Positions 8,437-15,646 of a DNA stretch of 46,552 nt are shown here, one piece after another. The notes below the pieces were generated by a model, which saw nothing but the letters and a program-made list of their open reading frames with translations, was not told where the DNA came from and did no database searches. The stretch covers positions 1 to 46,552 of the forward strand of contig RECI01000182.1 in assembly GCA_007694095.1 (NCBI GenBank). The letters are read 5' to 3'. Each line of letters opens with the position of its first letter. The stretch's first letter is position 1. Made by a program: the position numbers and the translations under genes. Source of the DNA: Balneolaceae bacterium (GTDB lineage: Bacteria > Bacteroidota > Rhodothermia > Balneolales > Balneolaceae).

Positions 8437-9369
8437 TTAATCATCAAATAGTGCACTTATTGTATCATTCGTATGGATGCGCTGTATCGCCTCGGCAAAT
8501 ATTCCGGCTACGCTAAGTACTTTAATTTTATACGACGGTTTTCTCAGAGGTACTGTATCGGTTACAAGTAACTCATCGATTGGTGAATCTTCGATTCGCT
8601 GATAGGCAGGCCCCGACAAAATGGGGTGCGTACATGTTGCCATTACACTTAAAGCGCCACGCTCTTTTAATGCTACGGCTGCATTGGTGATAGTGCCCGC
8701 TGTATCAATCAGATCATCAACAATAAGCACATGCCTGTCCTGAACTTCACCGATAATATTCATCACTTCTGCCACATTCTGTTTTGGGCGGCGCTTGTCA
8801 ATAAATGCCAGTCCGGCACCCAGTTTTTTGGAATATGAACGTGCCATTTTCAGGCTCCCAACATCCGGTGCCACCACAACAAGGTTTTCGATGTGATTGT
8901 TCTTAAAATGTTCAATAAAAACCCTGCTGGCATAGAGATGGTCAAGCGGTATATCAAAAAAGCCCTGTATCTGTGATGCATGCAGGTCCATTGTAAGAAT
9001 TCTGTCCGCACCGGCCTCCACGAGCACATTTGCCATCAATTTGGATGCGATGGATACCCTCGGCTGATCTTTGCGGTCCTGCCGGGCATATCCGAAATAA
9101 GGTATCACTGCGGTAATTCTTTTTACTGATGCCCGTTTTGCGGCATCCAGAAGAAGAAGCAGCTCAATGATGTTATCTCCGGGGGGTGGTGTGGATTGAA
9201 TCACAAAAATATCCTCGCCGCGAATACTCTGTTCATACTTCACATACAGCTCTCCATCAGAGAAAGATTTGATGGTAACTTCTCCCAAATCAACACCATA
9301 GCTTTCTGCAATAGCACGCGACAGCGCGAGGTTGCTTCTCCCTGCAAATATGGCTAAAGGTGTATCCAA
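8437..9369 (-). CDS. prs: Ribose-phosphate pyrophosphokinase (PRPP synthetase)
   Basis: This 310-residue enzyme makes PRPP from ribose 5-phosphate and ATP for nucleotide, His and Trp synthesis. Visible motifs are the N-terminal IFAGRSN, FSDGE, the flexible region YARQDRKDQPR (ATP binding), the metal site MDLHASQIQGFF and the PRPP loop VDDLIDTAGTI. Length and layout are those of class I bacterial enzymes. The only usable start is the TTG at 9367-9369, because an in-frame TAG lies directly before it. It is the first protein gene of the prs-rplY-pth-hppA run and lies 70 bp downstream of tRNA-Gln on the same strand. Confidence 0.95.
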   Translation of the reverse strand: MDTPLAIFAGRSNLALSRAIAESYGVDLGEVTIKSFSDGELYVKYEQSIRGEDIFVIQSTPPPGDNIIELLLLLDAAKRASVKRITAVIPYFGYARQDRKDQPRVSIASKLMANVLVEAGADRILTMDLHASQIQGFFDIPLDHLYASRVFIEHFKNNHIENLVVVAPDVGSLKMARSYSKKLGAGLAFIDKRRPKQNVAEVMNIIGEVQDRHVLIVDDLIDTAGTITNAAVALKERGALSVMATCTHPILSGPAYQRIEDSPIDELLVTDTVPLRKPSYKIKVLSVAGIFAEAIQRIHTNDTISALFDD

Positions 9370-9391
9370 CTAAAGGTGCAGTAAAGTTTAT

Positions 9392-9428
9392 AAAAAAGAA
9401 AAAGGAGTACCTGCTTTGGTATCCTTTT
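9392..9428 (-). terminator. Likely intrinsic terminator after tRNA-Gln
   Basis: On the minus strand, AAAAGGATACC pairs with GGTACTCCTTTT (one bulged C) around the 6-nt loop AAAGCA, then runs into a T-rich tract (TTTTTCTTTTTT). It begins 12 nt after the tRNA 3' end and 23 nt before the prs start, so it would end the tRNA transcript. Confidence 0.7.
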
Positions 9429-9439
9429 CGACTAAAACG

Positions 9440-9510
9440 TTGCCCGGGGAGGATTCGAACCCCCACATACGGGACCAAAACCCGCTGTCCTGCCATTAGA
9501 CGACCGGGCA
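9440..9510 (-). tRNA. tRNA-Gln (anticodon TTG)
   Basis: The minus strand folds into a 71-nt cloverleaf. The acceptor stem TGCCCGG (9504-9510) pairs perfectly with CCGGGCA, followed by the discriminator A at 9440. The anticodon loop TTTTGGT gives anticodon TTG, which reads CAA (and CAG by wobble). The T loop is TTCGAAT on a 5-bp stem with one G-U. The CCA end is not encoded, so it must be added by nucleotidyltransferase. Confidence 0.96.
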
Positions 9511-9560
9511 ATATTCGGTTTATTGACAGACCCCAAAGATAGAGAGAGATACCAAATCAA

Positions 9561-10739
9561 TCAAGAACCAATTGCATTTTTAAATACTTCACAGCGATGG
9601 CAGTTGCGTGCCCTGCAATACCTTTTGAGTTGGTGCGCAAGGCCGGGTAAATTTTTTTCTTCTTTGAGATCGTATCCCGCATTGATAAATGGGTTTTTAA
9701 CCTCTGCCGGCATTGCAATTCCCGAAGTATCCCACTCTTCTTTTGCCCAATTTTTCAATGATGCAGAATGGAGCAGGTCACCAAGCAAATACAGGGCAGG
9801 AATCATAACTGTATGTCTGAGAATCCCCAGCATCGTTTGTCCGGGTTTGTATTCATCCGGAATCATATCCAGCAATGCGGGCCAGGCAGTTTCCGGATTG
9901 TCCAAAAACCGGCGAAACGGAAACAATTGCAAGGCATGATGCAGATACGCAGCCTGTTCAACCCGCACCACAGGGCGGCTTGCAGGCCTCATTCCCGTAT
10001 ATACCCATTCATCAGTATATATGCCATGAGTACCTGAAAAGGCAATTTTTCTGATGATACCCGCAAATTCATTCGCTGACATTTCTTCAGCGTTAATTTT
10101 TACAGCTTTGTGCGCCACATTCCACATCTGCTGACGGTTTGATGGCATCCCGAGAGTATGGTATAATCTCATTACCACACAAAATTTCCATGCTTTGGAA
10201 ACAGGTACCCCAACAGGATAATCTTTCAGAAGCTCTTCCACTTTGTAACCAAGATACTCACTGTTGGCTTTTTTTAGCTGAGCCCTGAAAGCATTCTGGT
10301 GAATGAACACTGGATTTCCCGCGCATGCTAACCCACTGTTTTCTTTTATTTCTGCAAGCCTGTACAGGCTTCTGTGCATGTACGGCTTGAGGCATAATGT
10401 ATATGGAACCAAACCTGAACAGGTTTTAACCGGACCCGGAACATCATGCTGAAAAACAACGTGCAGAAAAACCCGGTCATAACGGGGATCGTTTTGGTGA
10501 TCGTGTCGCTCCCAATCAGACGATTTCCGGTGTATTTCAACAGCGCCAAACCACCTTAATCCGTTGATATGGATAGCTGCTCCAAGAAAATCGGGGCCGG
10601 CACCGTGATTGATAATACCGTTATTGACGATTTGAACCGGCTTTCCGCATACTGTTTTAAGGTTTTGACAGTCGAATTCAAGGTTCTGCCAAATCCATTG
10701 GTAGAGATTTTCCTTGTATTCTGTTTGTTTAGCGGCCAT
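9561..10739 (-). CDS. DUF2851 family protein
   Basis: This 392-residue cytoplasmic protein matches the DUF2851 family known mainly from Bacteroidota and relatives. The diagnostic N-terminal block is visible: GKPVQIVNNGIINHGAGPDF, then GAVEIHRKSSDWERHDH and YDRVFLHVVFQHD (about residues 32-98). This region has nuclease-like spacing of acidic and basic residues (E68, H70, D75), but no activity is established. The C-terminus ends in a cysteine pair motif, CRARNCHRC (about 375-383), possibly metal binding. It is monocistronic on the minus strand, upstream of the tRNA. Function unknown. Confidence 0.88.
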   Translation of the reverse strand: MAAKQTEYKENLYQWIWQNLEFDCQNLKTVCGKPVQIVNNGIINHGAGPDFLGAAIHINGLRWFGAVEIHRKSSDWERHDHQNDPRYDRVFLHVVFQHDVPGPVKTCSGLVPYTLCLKPYMHRSLYRLAEIKENSGLACAGNPVFIHQNAFRAQLKKANSEYLGYKVEELLKDYPVGVPVSKAWKFCVVMRLYHTLGMPSNRQQMWNVAHKAVKINAEEMSANEFAGIIRKIAFSGTHGIYTDEWVYTGMRPASRPVVRVEQAAYLHHALQLFPFRRFLDNPETAWPALLDMIPDEYKPGQTMLGILRHTVMIPALYLLGDLLHSASLKNWAKEEWDTSGIAMPAEVKNPFINAGYDLKEEKNLPGLAHQLKRYCRARNCHRCEVFKNAIGS

Positions 10740-11198
10740 TTATTATCCGAAGATCGTTTTCGCAGGGTGCCGGGTTTTTGGCTGCCCTAAAATGATCGGG
10801 CACCTGATTTCAGAAACTTCAGGCTAAGTTATGATTCACTGCTTTAATATGCCGGATTTTCTCTCAATTTTTCAGATTTTTTTGATCGGTGAAACCTCAA
10901 CCTCCCTCAATGTTAGCGCCATATGACTATGTCATGAATACCCAATCCCTGATTATATAAATAGCCAGGCAAAAGATCGTGCAATCAAAGATTCGTGGTT
11001 TAGCGACATATATTTTTTTATCGCTGTCATCATCCTTTTTATCCCTGTTTCTTTCATTGGTTATTCCAATTATCTTAAATCACTGTTTCAGATAGGCAAT
11101 TAATTGAATAATTTTAATTTGATACAAAAAATTGTGATTACCATTTACTGCCTCCAATTTATACCTAATTTCACAATATTCAGCAAGTAAAAAAACTC
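10740..11198. other. 459-bp gap with a possible decayed coding fragment
   Basis: This divergent spacer between the DUF2851 gene and the phosphoribosyltransferase must contain both promoters. No clear TAnnTTTG box is seen. It contains one open frame lacking a start codon (10927-11103), listed separately. The rest is AT-rich and unremarkable. Confidence 0.6.
10927..11103 (+). pseudogene. Open frame without a start codon, one membrane helix
   Basis: The frame is open for 58 codons from just after a TGA (10924-10926) to a TAA (11101-11103). It has no ATG, GTG or TTG. The second half reads like a real protein end: charged residues (AKDRAIKDSWFSD), then a hydrophobic run of about 19 residues (IYFFIAVIILFIPVSFIGY) and a short polar tail. 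It may be the 3' remnant of a membrane-protein gene, or chance. Confidence 0.3.
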
Positions 11199-11684
11199 AT
11201 GATGATACTACTCGACAGCAAACACATGCATCGTACAATAAAACGGATGAGTTACCAGATTCTTGAAGAAGCAGGAGATTCATCTGTTTGCCTTGTTGGA
11301 ATTAATTCACGAGGATTTGCGCTTGCCGGCATCTTAAAAGAATCTCTTGATGAGGTGATGCCCAATCCTGCAGATATCTACCAGTTTCGGGAAAAATCAG
11401 ATGAAACAATTTTATTTAGAAATCCACCATCTGAAAGCCAGATACTTGTCATCGTTGATGATGTAATTTTCAGCGGTGAAACCATGTTCAACTGTTTTCA
11501 AAAAATCCCGGAACTTTTTCTTTATCAAAAGATTTGTGTTACAGTACTTGCCGACAGAGGACATCGTAAATTCCCGATCCTCGCTGGAATTGTCGGGTTA
11601 CATGTTCCCACTAAACTAAATGAACATGTAGAACTGCTCCTGGATGGTAACAAACCCGGGCAATTAGTTCTTATAAAAAGATAA
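11199..11684 (+). CDS. PyrR-like phosphoribosyltransferase
   Basis: This 161-residue type I phosphoribosyltransferase has the PRPP-binding loop VIVDDVIFSGET (about 87-98), matching the DDV-GxT signature of PyrR. The upstream LVGINSRGFALA is the PyrR substrate-loop segment, and the downstream VTVLADRGHRKFPI matches the conserved DRGHRELP-type motif of PyrR. The ending EHVELLLDG is typical of the Bacteroidota PyrR-like group. PyrR proteins are uracil phosphoribosyltransferases and, in Firmicutes, pyr mRNA-binding attenuators; whether this one regulates RNA is unknown. The ATG at 11202 is an equally good start. It is 17 bp upstream of the DUF3078 gene. Confidence 0.85.
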   Translation: MMILLDSKHMHRTIKRMSYQILEEAGDSSVCLVGINSRGFALAGILKESLDEVMPNPADIYQFREKSDETILFRNPPSESQILVIVDDVIFSGETMFNCFQKIPELFLYQKICVTVLADRGHRKFPILAGIVGLHVPTKLNEHVELLLDGNKPGQLVLIKR

Positions 11685-11701
11685 TTTTTGAACATTCATA
11701 C

Positions 11702-12577
11702 ATGAAAACCGCATTACTTTTTTTAGTTTTCTCTTTTTTTTTCTCTATATCAACTACAACATACATTTCTGCCCAGGATACTGTCTCTATTCCTGATACA
11801 CTACGTGGCTGGGATACATCCTGGGAATTGGGCCTTAATGGCTCACAGGCTTCTTATTCGAACTGGAGTCAGGGTGGTGTTAATAATATCGCGGCCACCG
11901 GAAGCACCACGTTCACTACTATCTTCAAAAAAGACCGATATTCTTACGGCTTCCTTGTAAATACAAGGTTTGGGAAAACCAAAATAGAAAATGAGGGAAT
12001 CAGAAAAATTGATGACAGGCTATATATCTTAAACAGGTTTCTCTACGACCTTGGTGAAGAAGATTCCGATTTCAAAATTTTCGCAAATATCCGGTTTCGC
12101 ACCCAGTTCGATAAAGGTTATAATTACGGGACCGAACCCAAAGAACTCATCTCAAATTTTTTAGCTCCTGCATATCTAACCCAAGACGCAGGTCTTGCAT
12201 ATATCCCCGGACCCATGTTTTCTTTTGAGGCAGGACTTGGTTTACAGCAAACTTTTGTTCGTGATACAAACCTCTCCGAAAAGTATGGCTTGTCGGAAGG
12301 TGAAACGTTCAGAAATGAAGCCGGTTTAACACTTGGTTCTTCATTTGATGCAAATATTGCTACGAATATCCGGTTTACTTCCAGCATCAACTCGTTTACA
12401 AGTTTCAATAAACCTGTTAAAAGTACCGATATCTATTTTTCAAATAAATTCGCGGCTAGGATCAATCGTTATCTTAACACTACATTTAGTGTGGATCTTG
12501 TTTATAACGATGATTTTTCGAGTGAAATTCAGGTTGCACAGGTTCTCTCCCTCGGCGTTTCATTCACCATAAGATAA
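11702..12577 (+). CDS. DUF3078 outer-membrane beta-barrel protein
   Basis: This 291-residue exported protein has a Sec signal peptide (K2, hydrophobic core 4-21, cleavage near SAQD at about 25). The mature part begins with the DUF3078 hallmark WELGLNGSQASYSNWSQGG, then alternating beta strands ending in the aromatic-rich C-terminus LGVSFTIR expected for an outer-membrane barrel. Segments such as RKIDDRLYILNRF and FRTQFDKGYNYG match the family. Function is unknown; members are widespread in Bacteroidota. It sits between the phosphoribosyltransferase and the decarboxylase, with only 10 bp before the next start, so the three probably form one transcript. Confidence 0.85.
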   Translation: MKTALLFLVFSFFFSISTTTYISAQDTVSIPDTLRGWDTSWELGLNGSQASYSNWSQGGVNNIAATGSTTFTTIFKKDRYSYGFLVNTRFGKTKIENEGIRKIDDRLYILNRFLYDLGEEDSDFKIFANIRFRTQFDKGYNYGTEPKELISNFLAPAYLTQDAGLAYIPGPMFSFEAGLGLQQTFVRDTNLSEKYGLSEGETFRNEAGLTLGSSFDANIATNIRFTSSINSFTSFNKPVKSTDIYFSNKFAARINRYLNTTFSVDLVYNDDFSSEIQVAQVLSLGVSFTIR

Positions 12578-12587
12578 ATTATTACTA

Positions 12588-13952
12588 TTGAACCGGTTCG
12601 GGCCATATCTTCCTGCACTAAAAAATGCACTCCAAAAACTGGATTTTTGGCGCAGTACTTATGGTGACGATGGTTTCGGATATGGCTTAAAGGACTTCGG
12701 TGAACTTACAAATATCCTCGAAGCTCTGGCTCTGAAACTTGAAGGAAATTATCCATTTCACCATCCCCAATATGCTGGGCAGATGCTGAAACCACCCCAT
12801 CCGGTTGCTTGGCTTGCTTATTCCCTGGCGATGACTATCAATCCGAACAACCACGCCCTTGACGGTGGCCCGCCAACTTCAGAAATGGAAAGGGAGTGCA
12901 TGGATTTACTCGCCGGAATGGTAGGTTATAAAGAAAATTATCTTGGCCATTTAACTTCCGGCGGTACAATCGCCAATCTCGAAGCCCTGTTTGTTGCCAG
13001 GGAAATACATCCCGGCAAAACCATCGCCGCCACAGCTAATGCCCATTACACACACAGCCGTATGTGCCGTGTACTGAATTGCGATTTTCTGGAAATACCA
13101 ACTGACGAAAAAGGTGCCCCCGATTTGGATTTTATCGTGGATCATGCCAACAAAATAGGGACTCTCGTGGCAACCATTGGTACAACCGGGCTGGGTATTG
13201 TAGAACCATTATCTGAAATGAAAGCACTTGCTGATACTTATGGATTCCGGATACATGCAGATGCAGCTTACGGTGGTTTCTTTTCACTAATTTCTGAAAC
13301 TTTACCATCAAAGAAACATTGGGCATTTCTGTCAGAATGCGACAGCATTGTGATTGACCCGCACAAGCACGGCCTTCAGCCTTATGGGTGCGGTAGTGTT
13401 CTATACAAAAATGCCGCTGTCGGAAGATTCTTCAAACACGATTCACCGTACACATACTTCACATCTGATGATCTCCATCTGGGTGAAATCAGCCTGGAGT
13501 GTTCGCGGGCCGGTGCCGCGGCCGCGGCGTTGTGGGCCACCACACAGCTCCTGCCATTAACAAGTGAAGGGCTTGGTAAAATTCTTCTGCAAGCGAGAAA
13601 TGCTGCCATACGTTTTTCAGATCTGTTACGGAAAAACAATCACTGGACGCTCTATATGCAGCCTGACCTTGATATAACATGTTATTTTAAAAAACCTGAC
13701 GATTTGAAACTAAGCGCACTTAACCGTTTAAACCAGTCAGTTTTTGAAAACGGCATGAAAGACAGGGAGAAAGGTTTTCATGTCAGCCTGTTTAAAATTC
13801 CTGCAATTCAGTTCACAAAATTATTCCCGGATTATGAGACTGATGCAACAAACGCAGTTATTCTCAGAAGTGTATTCATGAAGGAAGAACATTACGGATT
13901 TGTTGACGAACTGGCCGATCGCCTGTTTTCGGTTTCAGAGGAATATGAGTAA
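12588..13952 (+). CDS. Group II PLP-dependent amino-acid decarboxylase
   Basis: This 454-residue enzyme of the aromatic-L-amino-acid/glutamate decarboxylase fold uses pyridoxal phosphate. The Schiff-base lysine is K260 in DPHKHG. D225 in HADAAYGG contacts the pyridine nitrogen. TSGGT (123-127) and TIGTT (196-200) bind phosphate and cofactor. The N-terminal HHPQYAGQM (58-66) matches the substrate-entry segment of the family. The substrate (aromatic amino acid, glutamate, aspartate or diaminobutyrate) cannot be told. The start is a TTG at 12588, 10 bp after the DUF3078 stop; no better ATG exists before the conserved region. It is complete. Confidence 0.9.
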   Translation: MNRFGPYLPALKNALQKLDFWRSTYGDDGFGYGLKDFGELTNILEALALKLEGNYPFHHPQYAGQMLKPPHPVAWLAYSLAMTINPNNHALDGGPPTSEMERECMDLLAGMVGYKENYLGHLTSGGTIANLEALFVAREIHPGKTIAATANAHYTHSRMCRVLNCDFLEIPTDEKGAPDLDFIVDHANKIGTLVATIGTTGLGIVEPLSEMKALADTYGFRIHADAAYGGFFSLISETLPSKKHWAFLSECDSIVIDPHKHGLQPYGCGSVLYKNAAVGRFFKHDSPYTYFTSDDLHLGEISLECSRAGAAAAALWATTQLLPLTSEGLGKILLQARNAAIRFSDLLRKNNHWTLYMQPDLDITCYFKKPDDLKLSALNRLNQSVFENGMKDREKGFHVSLFKIPAIQFTKLFPDYETDATNAVILRSVFMKEEHYGFVDELADRLFSVSEEYE

Positions 13953-14010
13953 TTCCCATACCGAATCCCGCTATATCTTTTGTATTTTGTAATAAAGAGG
14001 ATATTAATCT

Positions 14011-14023
14011 AAAAGGAGATCCC
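14011..14023 (+). promoter_or_regulatory. Strong Shine-Dalgarno of the universal stress gene
   Basis: AAAAGGAG ends 5 nt before the ATG at 14024. Most genes in this window lack such a site, so high translation of this stress protein is likely. Confidence 0.75.
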
Positions 14024-14935
14024 ATGAAATCCACATTTGTTCATGCACTTGCAGCCCTCGACCTATCTGAAGCCAGCGACCTGATCGTTGATGCTATTCC
14101 GCAATTCAAAAAATTCGGTATAAAAAAGGTTACCCTCGTTACTGTGGTTTCTGTCTCATTTACCGGTGAGCGAACGGAATTCAATACCGAAAAACAGGCG
14201 AAAAAACTTGAAGAATATAAATCGGCACTTGAAAAACATGATCTTACCGTAGAAACTGACCTGAGATCCGGTACTTACTTTTATCCACCTACTGAAATTC
14301 TGACCTCAGCCAAAGAGAATGATGCCGATTTTGTGGTGATCGGAAGCAGAGGACAAAGCAAAGTCCAGGAAATGCTGCTTGGCAGCACTGCCGCGGAAGT
14401 TTTGCAACGTTCACAATTGCCCGTTTTCCTGATTAATATTGATATAAAATGGGCAGACGAGGATAACCAAAATCGAAAACTGTTTATTACGAAAACTGTT
14501 GATGAAGCCCTGAACCATGTTATGCACGCCACCGACTTTTCAGATACAGCCGACCGCGCTTTCGAGGTTGTGAAATCTCTTGACGAGGAAGGGAAGATTG
14601 GAAAAATTTCCCTGATTCATGTACAGGGCCACCATGCCATCGCACTGAAAGATCCGGCGAGCCATGAACACCTTAACCGTCAAAACCGGGAACTTCTTGA
14701 ATCAATGCGAAACGAACTCTCTGACCATACACGAAACAATGCCGAAATCATTATAACATTCGGAACCCCCGGAAAAGAAATTATACAGGCCATTCAGGAG
14801 AACAACGTAACCCTGATCGTTATGGGAAGCCAGGGGAAAGGTTTTGTACACGAATTCTTTCTTGGCGGGGTCAGTACACAGGTAACCAGGTTCAGTAAAA
14901 TCCCTGTACTGCTGGTTCCTGCGAAAAGGGATTGA
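14024..14935 (+). CDS. Universal stress protein with two UspA domains
   Basis: This 303-residue cytoplasmic protein has two tandem UspA folds (about 5-145 and 165-300). Domain 1 carries the ATP-binding pattern G-2x-G-9x-G-S as GSRGQSKVQEMLLGST. Domain 2 has GSQGKGFVHEFFLGG, where the final Ser/Thr is replaced by Gly, so nucleotide binding may differ between halves. Such two-domain proteins respond to starvation, oxidative or osmotic stress. It has its own strong ribosome-binding site and is separated from the decarboxylase by 71 bp, so it is probably transcribed alone. Confidence 0.9.
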   Translation: MKSTFVHALAALDLSEASDLIVDAIPQFKKFGIKKVTLVTVVSVSFTGERTEFNTEKQAKKLEEYKSALEKHDLTVETDLRSGTYFYPPTEILTSAKENDADFVVIGSRGQSKVQEMLLGSTAAEVLQRSQLPVFLINIDIKWADEDNQNRKLFITKTVDEALNHVMHATDFSDTADRAFEVVKSLDEEGKIGKISLIHVQGHHAIALKDPASHEHLNRQNRELLESMRNELSDHTRNNAEIIITFGTPGKEIIQAIQENNVTLIVMGSQGKGFVHEFFLGGVSTQVTRFSKIPVLLVPAKRD

Positions 14936-14985
14936 TTCGGGGGAATAGGTTTGAAATGTAAAAGATCTGAGTTCACGTCCTGAAT

Positions 14986-15062
14986 GGGAGTACAAACCCC
15001 ATCGGGGCAGGCGGGATGTTTGCGCCATCCAAGTCCTGTATCTATAATTGCTCAACTGGGAC
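14986..15062. repeat. Dispersed hairpin repeat, copy at 15.0 kb
   Basis: GGGAGTACAAACCCC (14986-15000) and the segment ending GTTTGCGCCATCC (15018-15030) form an imperfect hairpin. Bases 15018-15049 match 17649-17680 at 27 of 32 positions. The inner motif GGGGCAGGCGGGA, read on the minus strand, recurs at 34555-34567. This suggests a mobile or REP-like intergenic element. Confidence 0.7.
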
Positions 15063-15216
15063 ATGGGCACATTCCCGTTCGCTTGTTTGTGCTCTGTTCA
15101 GCATAAGGTTACGCGTATACCATGATACCGGCAATTAACCGAAAACCCATCATTTTATCTCAGAACACATTGTTTCTTATATATTTCTGATTTTTTTTCT
15201 GCTGGCCAAAAAAGGG

Positions 15217-15247
15217 TTGAAAGTTTCGTTTTTATATTCTACATTTG
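15217..15247 (+). promoter_or_regulatory. Bacteroidota-type promoter of the BlaI/M56 pair
   Basis: TTG (15217-15219) is followed after 20 nt by TACATTTG (15240-15247), an exact match to the -7 consensus TAnnTTTG of the Bacteroidota housekeeping sigma factor with normal spacing. The -7 box lies entirely within the first operator. Confidence 0.75.
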
Positions 15248-15251
15248 TAGA
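15238..15251. promoter_or_regulatory. BlaI-type operator 1
   Basis: TCTACATTTGTAGA is a perfect inverted repeat (arms TCTACA and TGTAGA, 2-nt centre) containing the TACA/TGTA half-sites recognised by BlaI/MecI-family repressors. It covers the -7 box, so binding would block RNA polymerase. Confidence 0.85.
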
Positions 15252-15257
15252 AAATGA

Positions 15258-15271
15258 TCTAAACTTGTAGA
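15258..15271. promoter_or_regulatory. BlaI-type operator 2
   Basis: TCTAAACTTGTAGA matches operator 1 at 12 of 14 positions. It is centred 20 bp downstream, two helical turns away, and ends 3 nt before the repressor's ATG. The right half-site is intact and the left is degenerate. Confidence 0.75.
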
Positions 15272-15274
15272 AGA

Positions 15275-15646
15275 ATGAAACTTTCAAAATCTGAAGAACA
15301 ATTAATGCAGTACATCTGGGAAAACGGCCAGGCTTTTATGAATGAATTGCTTGAAATGTATCCAGACCCTAAGCCCGCCAGTACAACAGTCGCTACTCTC
15401 TTAAAACGAATGACCGATAAAGGATATATCGGTTACAAGCAGCTTGGCCGTTCCCGCCGCTATTATCCGTTGGTTAAAAAGTCTGACTATTTTTCACGGC
15501 ACATCAACAACCTTATTCAAAAGTATTTTGACAATTCGCCGGCAAATTTCGCCTCATTTTTTACAACAGAAACCGATCTGACCGAAGAGCAGCTCAAAGA
15601 ACTTCAGCAGATTGTTGAACAGGAACTCAAAAGGAGACATCAATGA
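15275..15646 (+). CDS. BlaI/MecI/CopY-family transcriptional repressor
   Basis: This 123-residue winged-helix repressor has the N-terminal BlaI domain: LSKSEEQLMQYIWENG, then helix-turn-helix residues around PASTTVATLLKRMTDKGYI (about 34-52) and the wing QLGRSRRYYPL. The C-terminal dimerisation helices end in LKELQQIVEQELKRR. In the known BlaR1/BlaI and MecR1/MecI systems, the partner metallopeptidase triggers proteolysis of the repressor and so de-repression. Here the next gene encodes that type of partner, overlapping by 4 bp (ATGA). The two operators just upstream imply autoregulation. No beta-lactamase or PBP2a gene is nearby. Confidence 0.93.
   Translation: MKLSKSEEQLMQYIWENGQAFMNELLEMYPDPKPASTTVATLLKRMTDKGYIGYKQLGRSRRYYPLVKKSDYFSRHINNLIQKYFDNSPANFASFFTTETDLTEEQLKELQQIVEQELKRRHQ

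Larger units (their letters stand above)
14936..15274. other. Gap with repeat copy and the blaI promoter-operator
   Basis: This 339-bp non-coding stretch contains a dispersed hairpin repeat copy (14986-15062) and, at its right end, the promoter and two operators of the BlaI/M56 pair (15217-15271). Bases 15070-15210 show nothing recognisable. Confidence 0.75.
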
